Notes under the pieces: model-generated
What the model was told of the DNA's origin: nothing
Database searches by the model: none
The model's input: the letters and a program-made list of their open reading frames with translations, nothing else
Translations under genes and position numbers: made by a program
Assembly: GCF_009834225.1 (NCBI RefSeq)
Contig: NZ_CP047176.1
Coordinates: forward strand, 1,984,001-2,048,000
Reading direction: 5' to 3'
Length of the DNA: 64,000 nt
Source of the DNA: Rathayibacter sp. VKM Ac-2759
Lineage (GTDB): Bacteria; Actinomycetota; Actinomycetes; Actinomycetales; Microbacteriaceae
Shown here: one piece after another, positions 1-8,226 of the stretch
How the letters are laid out: each line of letters opens with the position of its first letter
Position numbering within the stretch: position 1 is the stretch's first letter

Positions 1-1
1 C

Positions 2-430
2 CGCGCCTTCAAGGAGGACGTGCTCGCGCACTTCGGCAACCCGCTGATCGACGTGCGCTCCGCCGAGGAGTTCTCGGGCGAGCGCACCACGGCCCCCGCC
101 TACCCCGAGGAGGGCACCCTCCGCGCCGGCCACATCCCGAGCGCGCAGAACGTGCCGTGGGGCAAGGCCGCGGCCGAGGACGGCACGTTCCGCTCGCTCG
201 AGGAGCTCGACGGCATCTACCGCGACGGCGCGGGTCTCGCCGACGGCGACACCGTCATCGCGTACTGCCGGATCGGCGAGCGCTCCTCGCACACCTGGTT
301 CGTGCTGACCCACCTCCTCGGCTTCGAGGGCGTCAAGAACTACGACGGATCGTGGACCGAGTGGGGCAGCGCCGTGCGCGTCCCGATCGTCAAGGGCTCC
401 GAGCCCGGCGAGGCCCCCGCGGCCCGCTGA
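2..430 (+). CDS. sseA: thiosulfate sulfurtransferase (rhodanese), C-terminal part
   Basis: The reading frame is open to the left edge, so the N-terminus lies outside the window. What remains is the catalytic rhodanese domain. It starts with [10 protein letters not shown], typical of the strand and helix that open a rhodanese repeat, and carries the active-site loop YCRIGERSS, whose Cys accepts sulfane sulfur and whose Arg residues bind thiosulfate. The W-T-E-W segment near the end is usual in SseA-type two-domain enzymes. sufE follows 65 nt downstream on the same strand; this pairing is common in actinobacteria and suggests a joint role in sulfur transfer. The family name is secure; the physiological donor is not known. 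Confidence 0.9.
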   Translation, partial: RAFKEDVLAHFGNPLIDVRSAEEFSGERTTAPAYPEEGTLRAGHIPSAQNVPWGKAAAEDGTFRSLEELDGIYRDGAGLADGDTVIAYCRIGERSSHTWFVLTHLLGFEGVKNYDGSWTEWGSAVRVPIVKGSEPGEAPAAR

Positions 431-495
431 CGATCCCCCTGAGGACCCCGACCGTCTCGACGGCCGGGGTCCTCTCCTCTGAGAGAATGACCCCG

Positions 496-933
496 ATGAC
501 TTCCGAACCACTCCCCTCCGCGCTCCGCGACATCCGCGACGAGTTCCTCGCCCTCGAGAAGCCGGAGCGTCTGCAGCTGCTCCTCGAGTTCTCGAACGAG
601 CTGCCCGAGCTCCCGGAGCGCTACCGCGACCACCCCGATCTCTTCGAGCGCGTCGAGGAGTGCCAGTCGCCGGTGTTCATCGTCGTGGAGTTCGACGGCG
701 ACCTGATCCACCTGCACGCGACCGCTCCGCGCGAGGCGCCGACCACGCGCGGGTTCGCGTCGATCCTCGCCCAGGGGCTCGACGGGCTGACCGCCGAGCA
801 GGTGCTCGCCGTGCCCGACGACTTCCCGCAGACGATCGGCCTGTCGGAGGCGGTCTCGCCGCTGCGCCTGCGCGGCATGAGCGCCCTGCTCGGCCGCACC
901 AAGCGGCAGATCCGCGCGCACCTGGCCGCATGA
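496..933 (+). CDS. sufE: SufE-family cysteine desulfuration protein
   Basis: Encodes about 145 residues matching SufE, which accepts a persulfide from a cysteine desulfurase (SufS) and hands it to Fe-S cluster assembly. The acceptor cysteine is in the motif VEECQSPVF, followed by the beta-strand segment FIVVEFDGD and later GLTAEQVLAVPDDF, all SufE hallmarks. Two in-frame ATGs exist at 487 and 496. I prefer 496: a GAGAAT element (483-488) sits 7 nt before it, which fits a leaderless start, and GAGAG at 481-485 would be too close to 487 to serve as a ribosome site. The last codon overlaps the next gene's ATG (ATGA at 930-933), so the two are translationally coupled. No suf operon is visible nearby. 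Confidence 0.92.
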   Translation: MTSEPLPSALRDIRDEFLALEKPERLQLLLEFSNELPELPERYRDHPDLFERVEECQSPVFIVVEFDGDLIHLHATAPREAPTTRGFASILAQGLDGLTAEQVLAVPDDFPQTIGLSEAVSPLRLRGMSALLGRTKRQIRAHLAA

Positions 934-1634
934 TCCTCCAGCCCCTCGTGCCGGCGGGCGCGACCGTGCGTCTCGGCGAGGAGGGGGCGCGCGAGGCGAT
1001 CGCCTACGCGTACCGGCCGGCCGCCGAGGTGCGGGTGCGGCTCAACATGATCGCGAGCCTCAACGGGTCGAGCATCGGCTCCGACGGCACCAGCGAGACC
1101 CTGACCAATCGGGTCGATCGCACCATCCTCGGCGTGATCCGCGCGCAGGCCGACGTCGTCCTCGTCGGCGCGGCGAGCGTCCGCGCCGAGGGCTACCGCG
1201 TCCCGAAGCGCGTGCCGCTCGCGATCGTGTCCGCCTCGGGCGATCTCGCCGGCCACCGGCTCGAGTTGCAGGAGGGATCGCGCGTCCTCCTGCTCGTGCC
1301 GGAGGAGAGTCGGGGCGTCCCGGAGCTCCCCCGCGGAGTCGAGATCGTCCGCGTCCCGTCGGACGGCGGGCGTCTCAGTGTCGACGCGATGCTCGGCGCG
1401 CTGGCCGCGCGCGGACTCCACCGAGTCGTCTGCGAGGGCGGAGCGACGCTCTCGGGTCAGTTCCTCGCCTCCGGCCGGGTCGACGAGGTCTGCCTGACGA
1501 CCGCCCCGCGGGTCGTGCTGCCCGGGCTGCCGGTCGCCGCGACCCCGGCCGTGGTCGACGAGGGCTACTCCCTGACGATGCTGGCCGTCGACGACTCGGG
1601 CTTCACCTACGCGCGCTGGAGTCGGAGCGGCTGA
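930..1634 (+). CDS. pyrimidine reductase family protein (RibD C-terminal/DHFR-like fold)
   Basis: A 234-residue protein of the RibD C-terminal reductase family. Near residue 35 it has RLNMIASLNG, followed by ADVVLVGAASVRAEGY and, towards the end, VCEGGATLSGQF; these are the NADPH-binding and substrate strands of the HTP reductase fold. There is no deaminase domain, so it is not a full RibD. In actinobacteria such stand-alone proteins are annotated as pyrimidine reductase family; whether this one works in riboflavin synthesis is uncertain. Its ATG overlaps the sufE stop (ATGA). Its last 32 nt overlap the end of the convergent hydrolase gene. Confidence 0.85.
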   Translation: MILQPLVPAGATVRLGEEGAREAIAYAYRPAAEVRVRLNMIASLNGSSIGSDGTSETLTNRVDRTILGVIRAQADVVLVGAASVRAEGYRVPKRVPLAIVSASGDLAGHRLELQEGSRVLLLVPEESRGVPELPRGVEIVRVPSDGGRLSVDAMLGALAARGLHRVVCEGGATLSGQFLASGRVDEVCLTTAPRVVLPGLPVAATPAVVDEGYSLTMLAVDDSGFTYARWSRSG

Positions 1635-2826
1635 GGCCGTGCCGCGCGAGCCAGCGCTCCACCGACGACTCCCAGAGCACCGGATCCTCGTTCCACAGCC
1701 GCGTGTGCCGTGCACCGCGGAAGAGCACCAGCTCGACCAGATCGGTCCGTGCCGCGGCCAGCGCCTCCGAGGGTCCGCTCGGCACGAAGTCGTCGTCGAC
1801 GCTGTGCATCAGGAGGATCGGGGTCTCGAGCTCCGCCGCGCGCGTGACGAGGTCGAGGCCCGCCAGGGGGATCGGCGTGCTCTGACCCGTCAGCGCGGTC
1901 GACCACGGCCGCTGCATCACCGTGATCGCGAGGGCCGCGATGACCGGCGGGATGCGGCGCAGCCGCGCCTGACCGCGCAGGGTCTCGCGCCAGTCGACGA
2001 CGGGCGAGTCGAGCACGAGACCCGCGACGAGGGCCCGGCGGGACGAGCGGAGCACCGTCTGCAGCGCGATGGCGCCGCCCATCGACCAGCCGACGAGCAC
2101 GACGGACCGGGCGCCGCGCCGCTCGGCGAACCGGATCGCGGCGTCCACGTCCCGCCACTCCGTGTCGCCCAGCCCGTAGCGCCGGTCGGGGCTCGCCGGG
2201 GCGTCGCCGTCGTTGCGGTACGACACCACGAGCGAGGTGAGCCCCGCGCGGTGGAGGACGTCGACGCCGCGGAGGGTCTCCTCGCGCGTCGTCGCGCGGC
2301 CGTGCACGTGCACGGCCCAGACGTCGCCGGTGCCACCGGGAGCCGGGAAGAGCCAGGCGGGGGCCGCCCCGAACTGCGTCGGCACCTCCTCCGTCGTGAA
2401 CGGGAGCCCGGTCTCGCGCGGCCCGAGCAGCAGCCAGCCGTTGATGCGGGCGCGCGCCCCGGCACGCAGGCTCCCCCGGTCGACCCGCTCGAGCTCGCGC
2501 ACCACACGCCCCTGCCCGGTCGCCAGCAGCCGCCCGACCCGGGCGTGCCCGCGTCCGCGGTCGAACCAGAGGCTGAACCCGCCCCGCACCGATGTGTCGG
2601 CGTCGGCCGCGAGCTCGATCTCGCGCGCCTCCGGGCGCACGGCGAGCACGCGGGTGTCCTGGGAGCGGCGGGACGGCGGGATGACGACCCCGCGGACGAA
2701 GGCGGCGACGAGCGCGGAGGCGCCGACCGCTCCCGCCGCGGCGAGGGCGGGGGCCGCGAGGATCGCGAGCAGGAGCAGACCGGCTCGACGCCCGCCTTCC
2801 GCGGCGTGCCTGCGGGCTTCGGGCAT
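1603..2826 (-). CDS. membrane-anchored alpha/beta hydrolase
   Basis: A 407-residue protein with a hydrophobic, Ala/Leu-rich N-terminal segment (residues about 15-45) that should anchor it in the membrane, with the catalytic domain probably outside. The alpha/beta hydrolase signature is clear: nucleophile elbow GWSMGG (Ser about 248), acid in HSVDDDFVP (about 347) and catalytic histidine in GARHTR (about 379). The region before the elbow (VHVHGRATTREETLRGV) resembles serine aminopeptidase/lysophospholipase-like hydrolases. The substrate cannot be read from sequence. The C-terminal codons overlap the convergent reductase gene by 32 nt. Confidence 0.82.
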   Translation of the reverse strand: MPEARRHAAEGGRRAGLLLLAILAAPALAAAGAVGASALVAAFVRGVVIPPSRRSQDTRVLAVRPEAREIELAADADTSVRGGFSLWFDRGRGHARVGRLLATGQGRVVRELERVDRGSLRAGARARINGWLLLGPRETGLPFTTEEVPTQFGAAPAWLFPAPGGTGDVWAVHVHGRATTREETLRGVDVLHRAGLTSLVVSYRNDGDAPASPDRRYGLGDTEWRDVDAAIRFAERRGARSVVLVGWSMGGAIALQTVLRSSRRALVAGLVLDSPVVDWRETLRGQARLRRIPPVIAALAITVMQRPWSTALTGQSTPIPLAGLDLVTRAAELETPILLMHSVDDDFVPSGPSEALAAARTDLVELVLFRGARHTRLWNEDPVLWESSVERWLARHGLSRSDSSARR

Positions 2827-2836
2827 GCGGGAACTC

Positions 2837-2842
2837 TAGTCT
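2837..2842 (+). promoter_or_regulatory. -10 element TAGTCT, leaderless start of DUF3000 gene
   Basis: TAGTCT ends 6 nt before the GTG start codon, so the expected transcription start coincides with the start codon. No Shine-Dalgarno sequence lies upstream. Confidence 0.55.
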
Positions 2843-2848
2843 GCGATC

Positions 2849-3448
2849 GTGCCCGAATTCTCAGCGCCGTCCCAGCTCCCGGAGGAGTTCCGGGTCGCGA
2901 CGGAGTCGATCCGCGCGGTGTCGCCGCGGTCCGAACTCACCGTGTCCGAGATCGCCTCGCCGACCGGCCTCGCGCCCTGGGCGCTCGCGCTCTCGGGAGA
3001 CGTCTCGCCGCGGACCCACGGCCGCGACTCCGAGCTGGGCACCGGGCGCTTCATCCTCCTCTACGACCCGGAGGAGCCCGAGCAGTGGGGCGGGCCGTTC
3101 CGCGTCGTCTGCTTCGCGCAGGCTCCGCTCGAGATCGAGATCGGCACCGACCCCTTCCTCGCGGAGGTCGCCTGGTCCTGGCTGATCGACGCCCTCGACG
3201 TCCGGGGTGCGACCTACACGGCGGCGTCCGGCACCGCGACCAAGGTCCTCTCGACCGGGTTCGGCGAGCTCGCGGCCCAGGGCGACGGCGCTCAGATCGA
3301 GATCCGCGCCTCCTGGAGCCCCGACGACGCACAGCTCGCCGCACACGTGGAAGGCTGGGGGGAGCTGTTGTGCATGCTGGCGGGCCTCCCGCCGGTGTCG
3401 GGCGACGGCGTGACCTCACTCGCCCTCCGACGGAACACTCGTGACTGA
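2849..3448 (+). CDS. DUF3000 domain-containing protein
   Basis: A 199-residue protein of the actinobacterial DUF3000 family, function unknown. Recognisable segments include TGLAPWALALSGDV, an acidic RFILLYDPEEPEQW stretch, and WSWLIDALDV followed by GTATKVLSTGFGEL. No membrane segment or catalytic motif is apparent. GTG is taken as the start because a -10 hexamer lies exactly at leaderless distance. The stop overlaps the next gene by 8 nt. DUF3000 beside an RNase D/HRDC gene is a frequent actinobacterial pairing, which hints at an RNA-related role but does not prove one. Confidence 0.85.
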   Translation: MPEFSAPSQLPEEFRVATESIRAVSPRSELTVSEIASPTGLAPWALALSGDVSPRTHGRDSELGTGRFILLYDPEEPEQWGGPFRVVCFAQAPLEIEIGTDPFLAEVAWSWLIDALDVRGATYTAASGTATKVLSTGFGELAAQGDGAQIEIRASWSPDDAQLAAHVEGWGELLCMLAGLPPVSGDGVTSLALRRNTRD

Positions 3449-4640
3449 CTACCGCGTCCTCTCCACTCCCGCCGAGTTCCTCGCTGCGGTCGACTCCCTC
3501 GCGGCGGGCCACGGGCCGGTCGCCGTCGACGCCGAGCGGGCGTCCGGCTTCACCTACTCGCAGCGCGCCTACCTGATCCAGATGTACCGGCGGGGCTCGG
3601 GCGCGTTCCTCTTCGACCCGCCGGCGATCGGGCGGATGGACGCTCTGCAGGACGCCATCGGCGACGAGGAGTGGGTGCTGCACGCCGCGAGCCAGGACCT
3701 GGCGTGCCTGCGCGAGGTCGGACTCGACCCGTCGCGCATCTTCGACACCGAGCTCGCCGCCCGGCTCCTCGGCCTGCCCAAGGTGGGTCTCGGCGCCGTC
3801 GTGGAGGACCTGCTGGGCATCCACCTCGCCAAGGAGCACTCGGCCGCCGACTGGTCGACGCGGCCCCTGCCGCAGAGCTGGCTCGTCTACGCCGCGAAGG
3901 ACGTCGAGCTGCTCGTCGACCTGCGCGACCGGATGGAGGAGATGCTCGTCGAGGCCCGCAAGACCCGCATCGCCCGCGAGGAGTTCGAGGCGACGCTGGC
4001 CCGCCGGCCCAAGGTCGTGCCGCCCGACCCGTGGCGCCGCCTCTCCGGGGTGCACTCGCTGCGCGGACTCCGTCCGCTCGCCGTCGCCCGCGAGCTCTGG
4101 CTGGAGCGCGACGCCTTCGCTCGTGAGCGCGACATCGCGCCCGGCCGCCTGATCCCCGATGCCTCGATCATCGCGGTGGCGCGCAACATCCCCACCAGCC
4201 TCAGCCAGCTCTCGGGCCGGAGGGACTTCACCGGCCGCGCCAGCCGCGGCGAGGTCGAGCGCTGGTGGTCGGCCATCGAGCGCGGCACCACGACCGAGGA
4301 TCTGCCGAGCGCCGTCCGCCCGGCGGCCGACACGCTGCCTCCGCCGCGGGCCTGGGGCGACCGCAACCCCGCCGCCGACGCGCGCCTGAAGGCCGGTCGG
4401 GCGGTGGTGATCGAGATCGCCGAGCTGCTGTCGCTGCCGGTCGAGAACCTCCTCACCCCCGAGCTGCTGCGCCGGCTCGCCTGGAGCCCGCCGGAGCCGC
4501 TCGACGCCGCGTCCGTCGCCGCCGAGCTCGAGCGGGCCGGAGCGCGCTCCTGGCAGATCGACGCGACCGCGGCCTCGCTCGCCACCGCGTTTGTCGAAGC
4601 GGGCCAAGCCCCGGCGGAGAGCACGGAAACCGGTTCGTAG
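3441..4640 (+). CDS. ribonuclease D-like 3'-5' exonuclease with HRDC domain
   Basis: A 399-residue protein with an N-terminal DEDD exonuclease domain. The first catalytic pair is in VAVDAERASGF (Asp and Glu), the second acidic site in HAASQDLACL, and the last in LVYAAKDVELL. An HRDC nucleic-acid-binding domain follows at about residues 215-290 (LWLERDAFARERDIAPGRL then IIAVA). This layout is that of RNase D, which trims 3' ends of structured RNAs such as tRNA. The GTG start lies within the end of the DUF3000 gene (8-nt overlap), so the two are probably co-translated. Confidence 0.9.
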   Translation: MTDYRVLSTPAEFLAAVDSLAAGHGPVAVDAERASGFTYSQRAYLIQMYRRGSGAFLFDPPAIGRMDALQDAIGDEEWVLHAASQDLACLREVGLDPSRIFDTELAARLLGLPKVGLGAVVEDLLGIHLAKEHSAADWSTRPLPQSWLVYAAKDVELLVDLRDRMEEMLVEARKTRIAREEFEATLARRPKVVPPDPWRRLSGVHSLRGLRPLAVARELWLERDAFARERDIAPGRLIPDASIIAVARNIPTSLSQLSGRRDFTGRASRGEVERWWSAIERGTTTEDLPSAVRPAADTLPPPRAWGDRNPAADARLKAGRAVVIEIAELLSLPVENLLTPELLRRLAWSPPEPLDAASVAAELERAGARSWQIDATAASLATAFVEAGQAPAESTETGS

Positions 4641-4715
4641 GAAGCGGCAAAGGATTCCGGCCCGGCGCACGCCCTTCCTACGCTCGACGGCGACCGTGAG
4701 TTCCTGGGAGGCATT

Positions 4716-5930
4716 GTGGCCGAGAGATCCGAAGTCGTTTTCGTCGATGGAGTCCGTACTCCGTTCGGTCGAGCCGGTGAGAAGGGCATGTACTGGCAGA
4801 CCCGAGCCGACGACCTGGTCGTCAAGGCGATGATCGGTCTGCTCGAGCGCAACGCGTCGCTCCCGAAGGAGCGGGTCGACGAGGTCGCCATCGCCGCGAC
4901 CACGCAGCAGGGCGATCAGGGCCTCACCCTCGGGCGCACGAGCGCCCTGCTGGCCGGACTCCCCCGCTCCGTCCCGGGCTACGCCATCGACCGGATGTGC
5001 GCCGGAGCGATGACCTCCGTCACGACGACCGCCGGCGGCATCGCCTTCGGCGCGTACGACGTCGTCATCGCGGGCGGCGTCGAGCACATGGGCCGGCACC
5101 CGATGGGCTTCAACGCCGATCCGAACCCCCGCTTCCTCTCGGAGCGCCTCGTCAGCGAGGACGCCCTGAACATGGGCAAGACGGCGGAGCGGATCCACGA
5201 CCGCTTCCCCCAGCTCACCAAGGAGCGCTCGGACCGCTACGCGCTGCGCAGCCAGCAGAAGCTGGCGGCCGCCTACGAGGCGGGGAACGTGCAGCCCGAC
5301 CTGGTGCCCGTCGCGACGCGCAGCGCCTCCGGCTGGGGTCTCGCCACCGCCGACGAGGCTCCGCGACCCGAGACGACCCTCGAGGGTCTCGCGGGCCTCC
5401 GCACGCCGTTCCGGCCGCACGGCCGCGTGACGGCGGGCAACTCCTCCGGCCTGAACGACGGTGCCGCCGTCTCGCTGCTCGCGAGCGCCGACGCCGCGAA
5501 GGAGCTGGGGCTGCCCGAGAAGATGCGGCTCGTCAGCTTCGCGTTCGCCGGAGTCGAGCCCGAGATCATGGGCATCGGCCCGGTCCCCTCGACCGAGAAG
5601 GCGCTGAAGAAGGCGGGCCTCGGCATCGAGGACATCGGCCTGTTCGAGCTGAACGAGGCGTTCGCCGTGCAGGTGCTCTCGTTCCTCGACCACTTCGGCA
5701 TCGACGACGACGACCCGCGGGTCAACGAGTACGGCGGCGCGATCGCCGTCGGCCATCCGCTCGCCTCCTCGGGGGTGCGCCTGATGATCCAGCTCGCGCG
5801 GCAGTTCGAGTCGCACCCCGAGGTGCAGTACGGCCTCACGGCGATGTGCGTCGGACTCGGCCAGGGCGGCACGGTCGTCTGGGAGAACCCGCACTTCGAC
5901 GGCAAGCGCGCCAAGCGGAAGGGACGCTGA
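4716..5930 (+). CDS. fadA: acetyl-CoA C-acyltransferase (beta-oxidation thiolase)
   Basis: A 404-residue thiolase that cleaves 3-ketoacyl-CoA. All catalytic elements are present: nucleophilic Cys in DRMCAGA, the NEAFA motif, His in GHPLASSG, and the second Cys in MCVGLGQGG. The opening VFVDGVRTPFGRAG is typical of thiolase II. The GTG start has a strong GGGAGG ribosome site about 8 nt upstream. It is followed after 2 nt by the multifunctional FadB-type gene, so the two form a beta-oxidation unit. The length is normal for the family. Confidence 0.95.
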   Translation: MAERSEVVFVDGVRTPFGRAGEKGMYWQTRADDLVVKAMIGLLERNASLPKERVDEVAIAATTQQGDQGLTLGRTSALLAGLPRSVPGYAIDRMCAGAMTSVTTTAGGIAFGAYDVVIAGGVEHMGRHPMGFNADPNPRFLSERLVSEDALNMGKTAERIHDRFPQLTKERSDRYALRSQQKLAAAYEAGNVQPDLVPVATRSASGWGLATADEAPRPETTLEGLAGLRTPFRPHGRVTAGNSSGLNDGAAVSLLASADAAKELGLPEKMRLVSFAFAGVEPEIMGIGPVPSTEKALKKAGLGIEDIGLFELNEAFAVQVLSFLDHFGIDDDDPRVNEYGGAIAVGHPLASSGVRLMIQLARQFESHPEVQYGLTAMCVGLGQGGTVVWENPHFDGKRAKRKGR

Positions 5931-5932
5931 TC

Positions 5933-8056
5933 ATGCTCGAAGGATTCGAGAACCTCGTCGATCTCGCCGAGGGCGAGGTCGTCACCCACTCCTACGTGCG
6001 CGACGTGCCGCTCCCCAGCGGCCGCGTCCTCGCCCTGATCACCCTCGACAACGACCGCGACCACACCCGCCCCAGCACGTTCGGCCCCGCCGGTCTGTTC
6101 GAGCTGGCCGAGGTGCTCACCGCCCAGAAGGCGCGGGCCGCGGCCGGAGAGATCCAGGGCGTCGCCCTCACCGGCAAGCCGTTCATCCTCGCCGCCGGCG
6201 CCGATCTGAGCAAGGTCGGCAGCATCCCGAGCCGCGAGCTCGGGCGCCAGCTCGCGCGGCTCGGGCACCGCACCCTCGGCATGCTGAGCGAGCTGGGCGT
6301 CCCCTCCTTCGTCTTCATCAACGGACTCGCACTCGGCGGCGGCACCGAGGTCGCGCTGAACGCCGACTACCGGACCGTCGACTCCTCCATCGCCGCACTC
6401 GGGCTGCCCGAGGTGTTCCTCGGGATCATCCCCGGCTGGGGCGGGGCGTGGCTCCTGCCGAACCTCATCGGGATCGAGAACGCCCTCAAGGTCGTAGTCG
6501 AGAACCCGCTCAAGAACAACAGGACCCTCAAGGGCCAGGACGTCTTCGACCTCGGCATCGCCGACGCGATCTTCCCGCCCGCCGCCTTCCTCGAGGACTC
6601 CCTGCGCTGGGCCGACGGCGTGCTCGGCGGCTCGGTGAAGGTCGAGCGCCCGAACGCTCCCGGCAAGCTCGAGCGCCTCGTGAAGTGGGACGTCGCGATC
6701 TCGATCGCACGCAAGCAGCTCGAGGCGAGGATCGGCACCGTGGCGGCCTCGCCGTACCGTGCGCTCGACCTGCTGAAGGCCGCGAAGAACACCACCCGCG
6801 ACGAGGGCTTCGCCGCCGAGGACGAGGCTCTCGCCGATCTCGCGTCGGGGGATCAGTTCCGCGCGAGCATCTACGCGTTCGACCTGGTGCAGAAGCGCAC
6901 GAAGCGGCCCGCCGGGGCTCCCGACAAGGCGCTGGCCAAGCCGGTCTCGAAGGTCGGAGTCGTCGGAGCGGGTCTGATGGCCACGCAGTTCGCTCTGCTG
7001 TTCCTGCGCCGGCTGCAGGTGCCCGTCGTCATCACCGACCTCGATCAGGAGCGGGTCGACAAGGGCGTCGCGACGATCGTCCGCGAGATCGACACGCTGC
7101 TGTCGAAGGGGCGGATCTCGGCCGACGAGTCGAACCGGCTCCGCGGTCTGATCACCGGTACGACCGATCGCGCCGACTTCGCCGACGCCGACTGGGTGAT
7201 CGAGGCGGTCTTCGAGGAGCTGTCGGTCAAGCAGGAGGTCTTCGCCGACATCGAGCGCTACGTCTCCCCCACCGCCGTCCTGGCGACGAACACGTCGTCC
7301 CTCTCGGTCGAGCGGATCGGCGAGCGGCTCGCCCATCCCGAGCGCCTCGTCGGGTTCCACTTCTTCAATCCCGTCGCGGTGATGCCGCTGATCGAGGTCG
7401 TCCGCACGCCGCACACCGACGACGAGACGCTCTCGACCGCGATGGTGACCGCGTCGAAGCTGAAGAAGAACGCCGTGATCACGCGCGACACTCCGGGCTT
7501 CGTCGTCAACCGCGTTCTCGCCAAAGTCCTCGGAGAGGCGATGCACGCCGTCGACACCGGCACCCCGTTCGAGGTCGTCGAGCAGTCGCTGGCGCCGTTC
7601 GGCCTGCCGATGACTCCGTTCGAGCTGCTCGAGCTGGTCGGCCTCAAGGTGGGCGCGCACGTGCTCGACACGCACCACGCCGCGTTCCCCGACCGCTTCT
7701 TCGACAGCGCGAACCTGCACCGCCTCGCCGAGCTCGGTCACGTCTTCGAGCGCGACGCGAAGGGCCGGGTGAAGGGCGTCGACAAGCGCGCCGTCGCGAT
7801 CGTCGCGGGCGGGACCGAGCCGATGACGGCGGAGGAGCTGCGCCTGCGCGTCGAGACCGGTCTCGCGGACGAGGTCAAGCGGATGCTGGACGACGACGTC
7901 GTGCACGCCGCCGAGGACATCGACCTGTGCCTCATCCTCGGCGCGGGCTACCCGTTCCAGATGGGCGGGCTCACGCCGTACCTCGACCGCGTCGGCGCGA
8001 GCGAGCGCGCCTTCGGCGACACCTTCCACCACCCGGTCATCCGCGGCGTCGCCTGA
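5933..8056 (+). CDS. fadB: 3-hydroxyacyl-CoA dehydrogenase / enoyl-CoA hydratase (FadB/FadJ type)
   Basis: A 707-residue two-activity enzyme. The N-terminal crotonase domain carries the oxyanion and acid residues in INGLALGGGTEVAL and ALGLPEVFLGIIPG. The central NAD-binding domain starts near residue 340 with VGVVGAGLMATQFALLF. The dehydrogenase motif FHFFNPVAVMPLIEVV contains the catalytic His, and DTPGFVVNRVL is the conserved 3HCDH C-terminal helix. It hydrates enoyl-CoA and oxidises the hydroxyacyl product for the thiolase encoded 2 nt upstream. Length and order match actinobacterial FadB. A strong hairpin terminator follows. Confidence 0.94.
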   Translation: MLEGFENLVDLAEGEVVTHSYVRDVPLPSGRVLALITLDNDRDHTRPSTFGPAGLFELAEVLTAQKARAAAGEIQGVALTGKPFILAAGADLSKVGSIPSRELGRQLARLGHRTLGMLSELGVPSFVFINGLALGGGTEVALNADYRTVDSSIAALGLPEVFLGIIPGWGGAWLLPNLIGIENALKVVVENPLKNNRTLKGQDVFDLGIADAIFPPAAFLEDSLRWADGVLGGSVKVERPNAPGKLERLVKWDVAISIARKQLEARIGTVAASPYRALDLLKAAKNTTRDEGFAAEDEALADLASGDQFRASIYAFDLVQKRTKRPAGAPDKALAKPVSKVGVVGAGLMATQFALLFLRRLQVPVVITDLDQERVDKGVATIVREIDTLLSKGRISADESNRLRGLITGTTDRADFADADWVIEAVFEELSVKQEVFADIERYVSPTAVLATNTSSLSVERIGERLAHPERLVGFHFFNPVAVMPLIEVVRTPHTDDETLSTAMVTASKLKKNAVITRDTPGFVVNRVLAKVLGEAMHAVDTGTPFEVVEQSLAPFGLPMTPFELLELVGLKVGAHVLDTHHAAFPDRFFDSANLHRLAELGHVFERDAKGRVKGVDKRAVAIVAGGTEPMTAEELRLRVETGLADEVKRMLDDDVVHAAEDIDLCLILGAGYPFQMGGLTPYLDRVGASERAFGDTFHHPVIRGVA

Positions 8057-8070
8057 CGCGGCGACCGGCC

Positions 8071-8110
8071 CCGGTGCGGCCTGCGGACGAGACTCCGCAG
8101 GCCGCACCGG
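8071..8110. terminator. bidirectional terminator hairpin between fadB and dxs
   Basis: A perfect 17-bp stem (8071-8087 with 8094-8110) closes a 6-nt loop. It lies 14 nt after the fadB stop and downstream of dxs on the other strand. There is no U-tract, as usual for GC-rich actinobacteria. Confidence 0.75.
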
Positions 8111-8226
8111 TGCGTCTGCCGGCTCGTGCTCCGCGCGGAGGCGGCTGAGCTCCTGCCCGCGATCCGTGGGAGCGCGCAGGGCGGCACCGCACGGGGAGTC
8201 CGGGGCGGACTTGACGCCGCGCGGGG

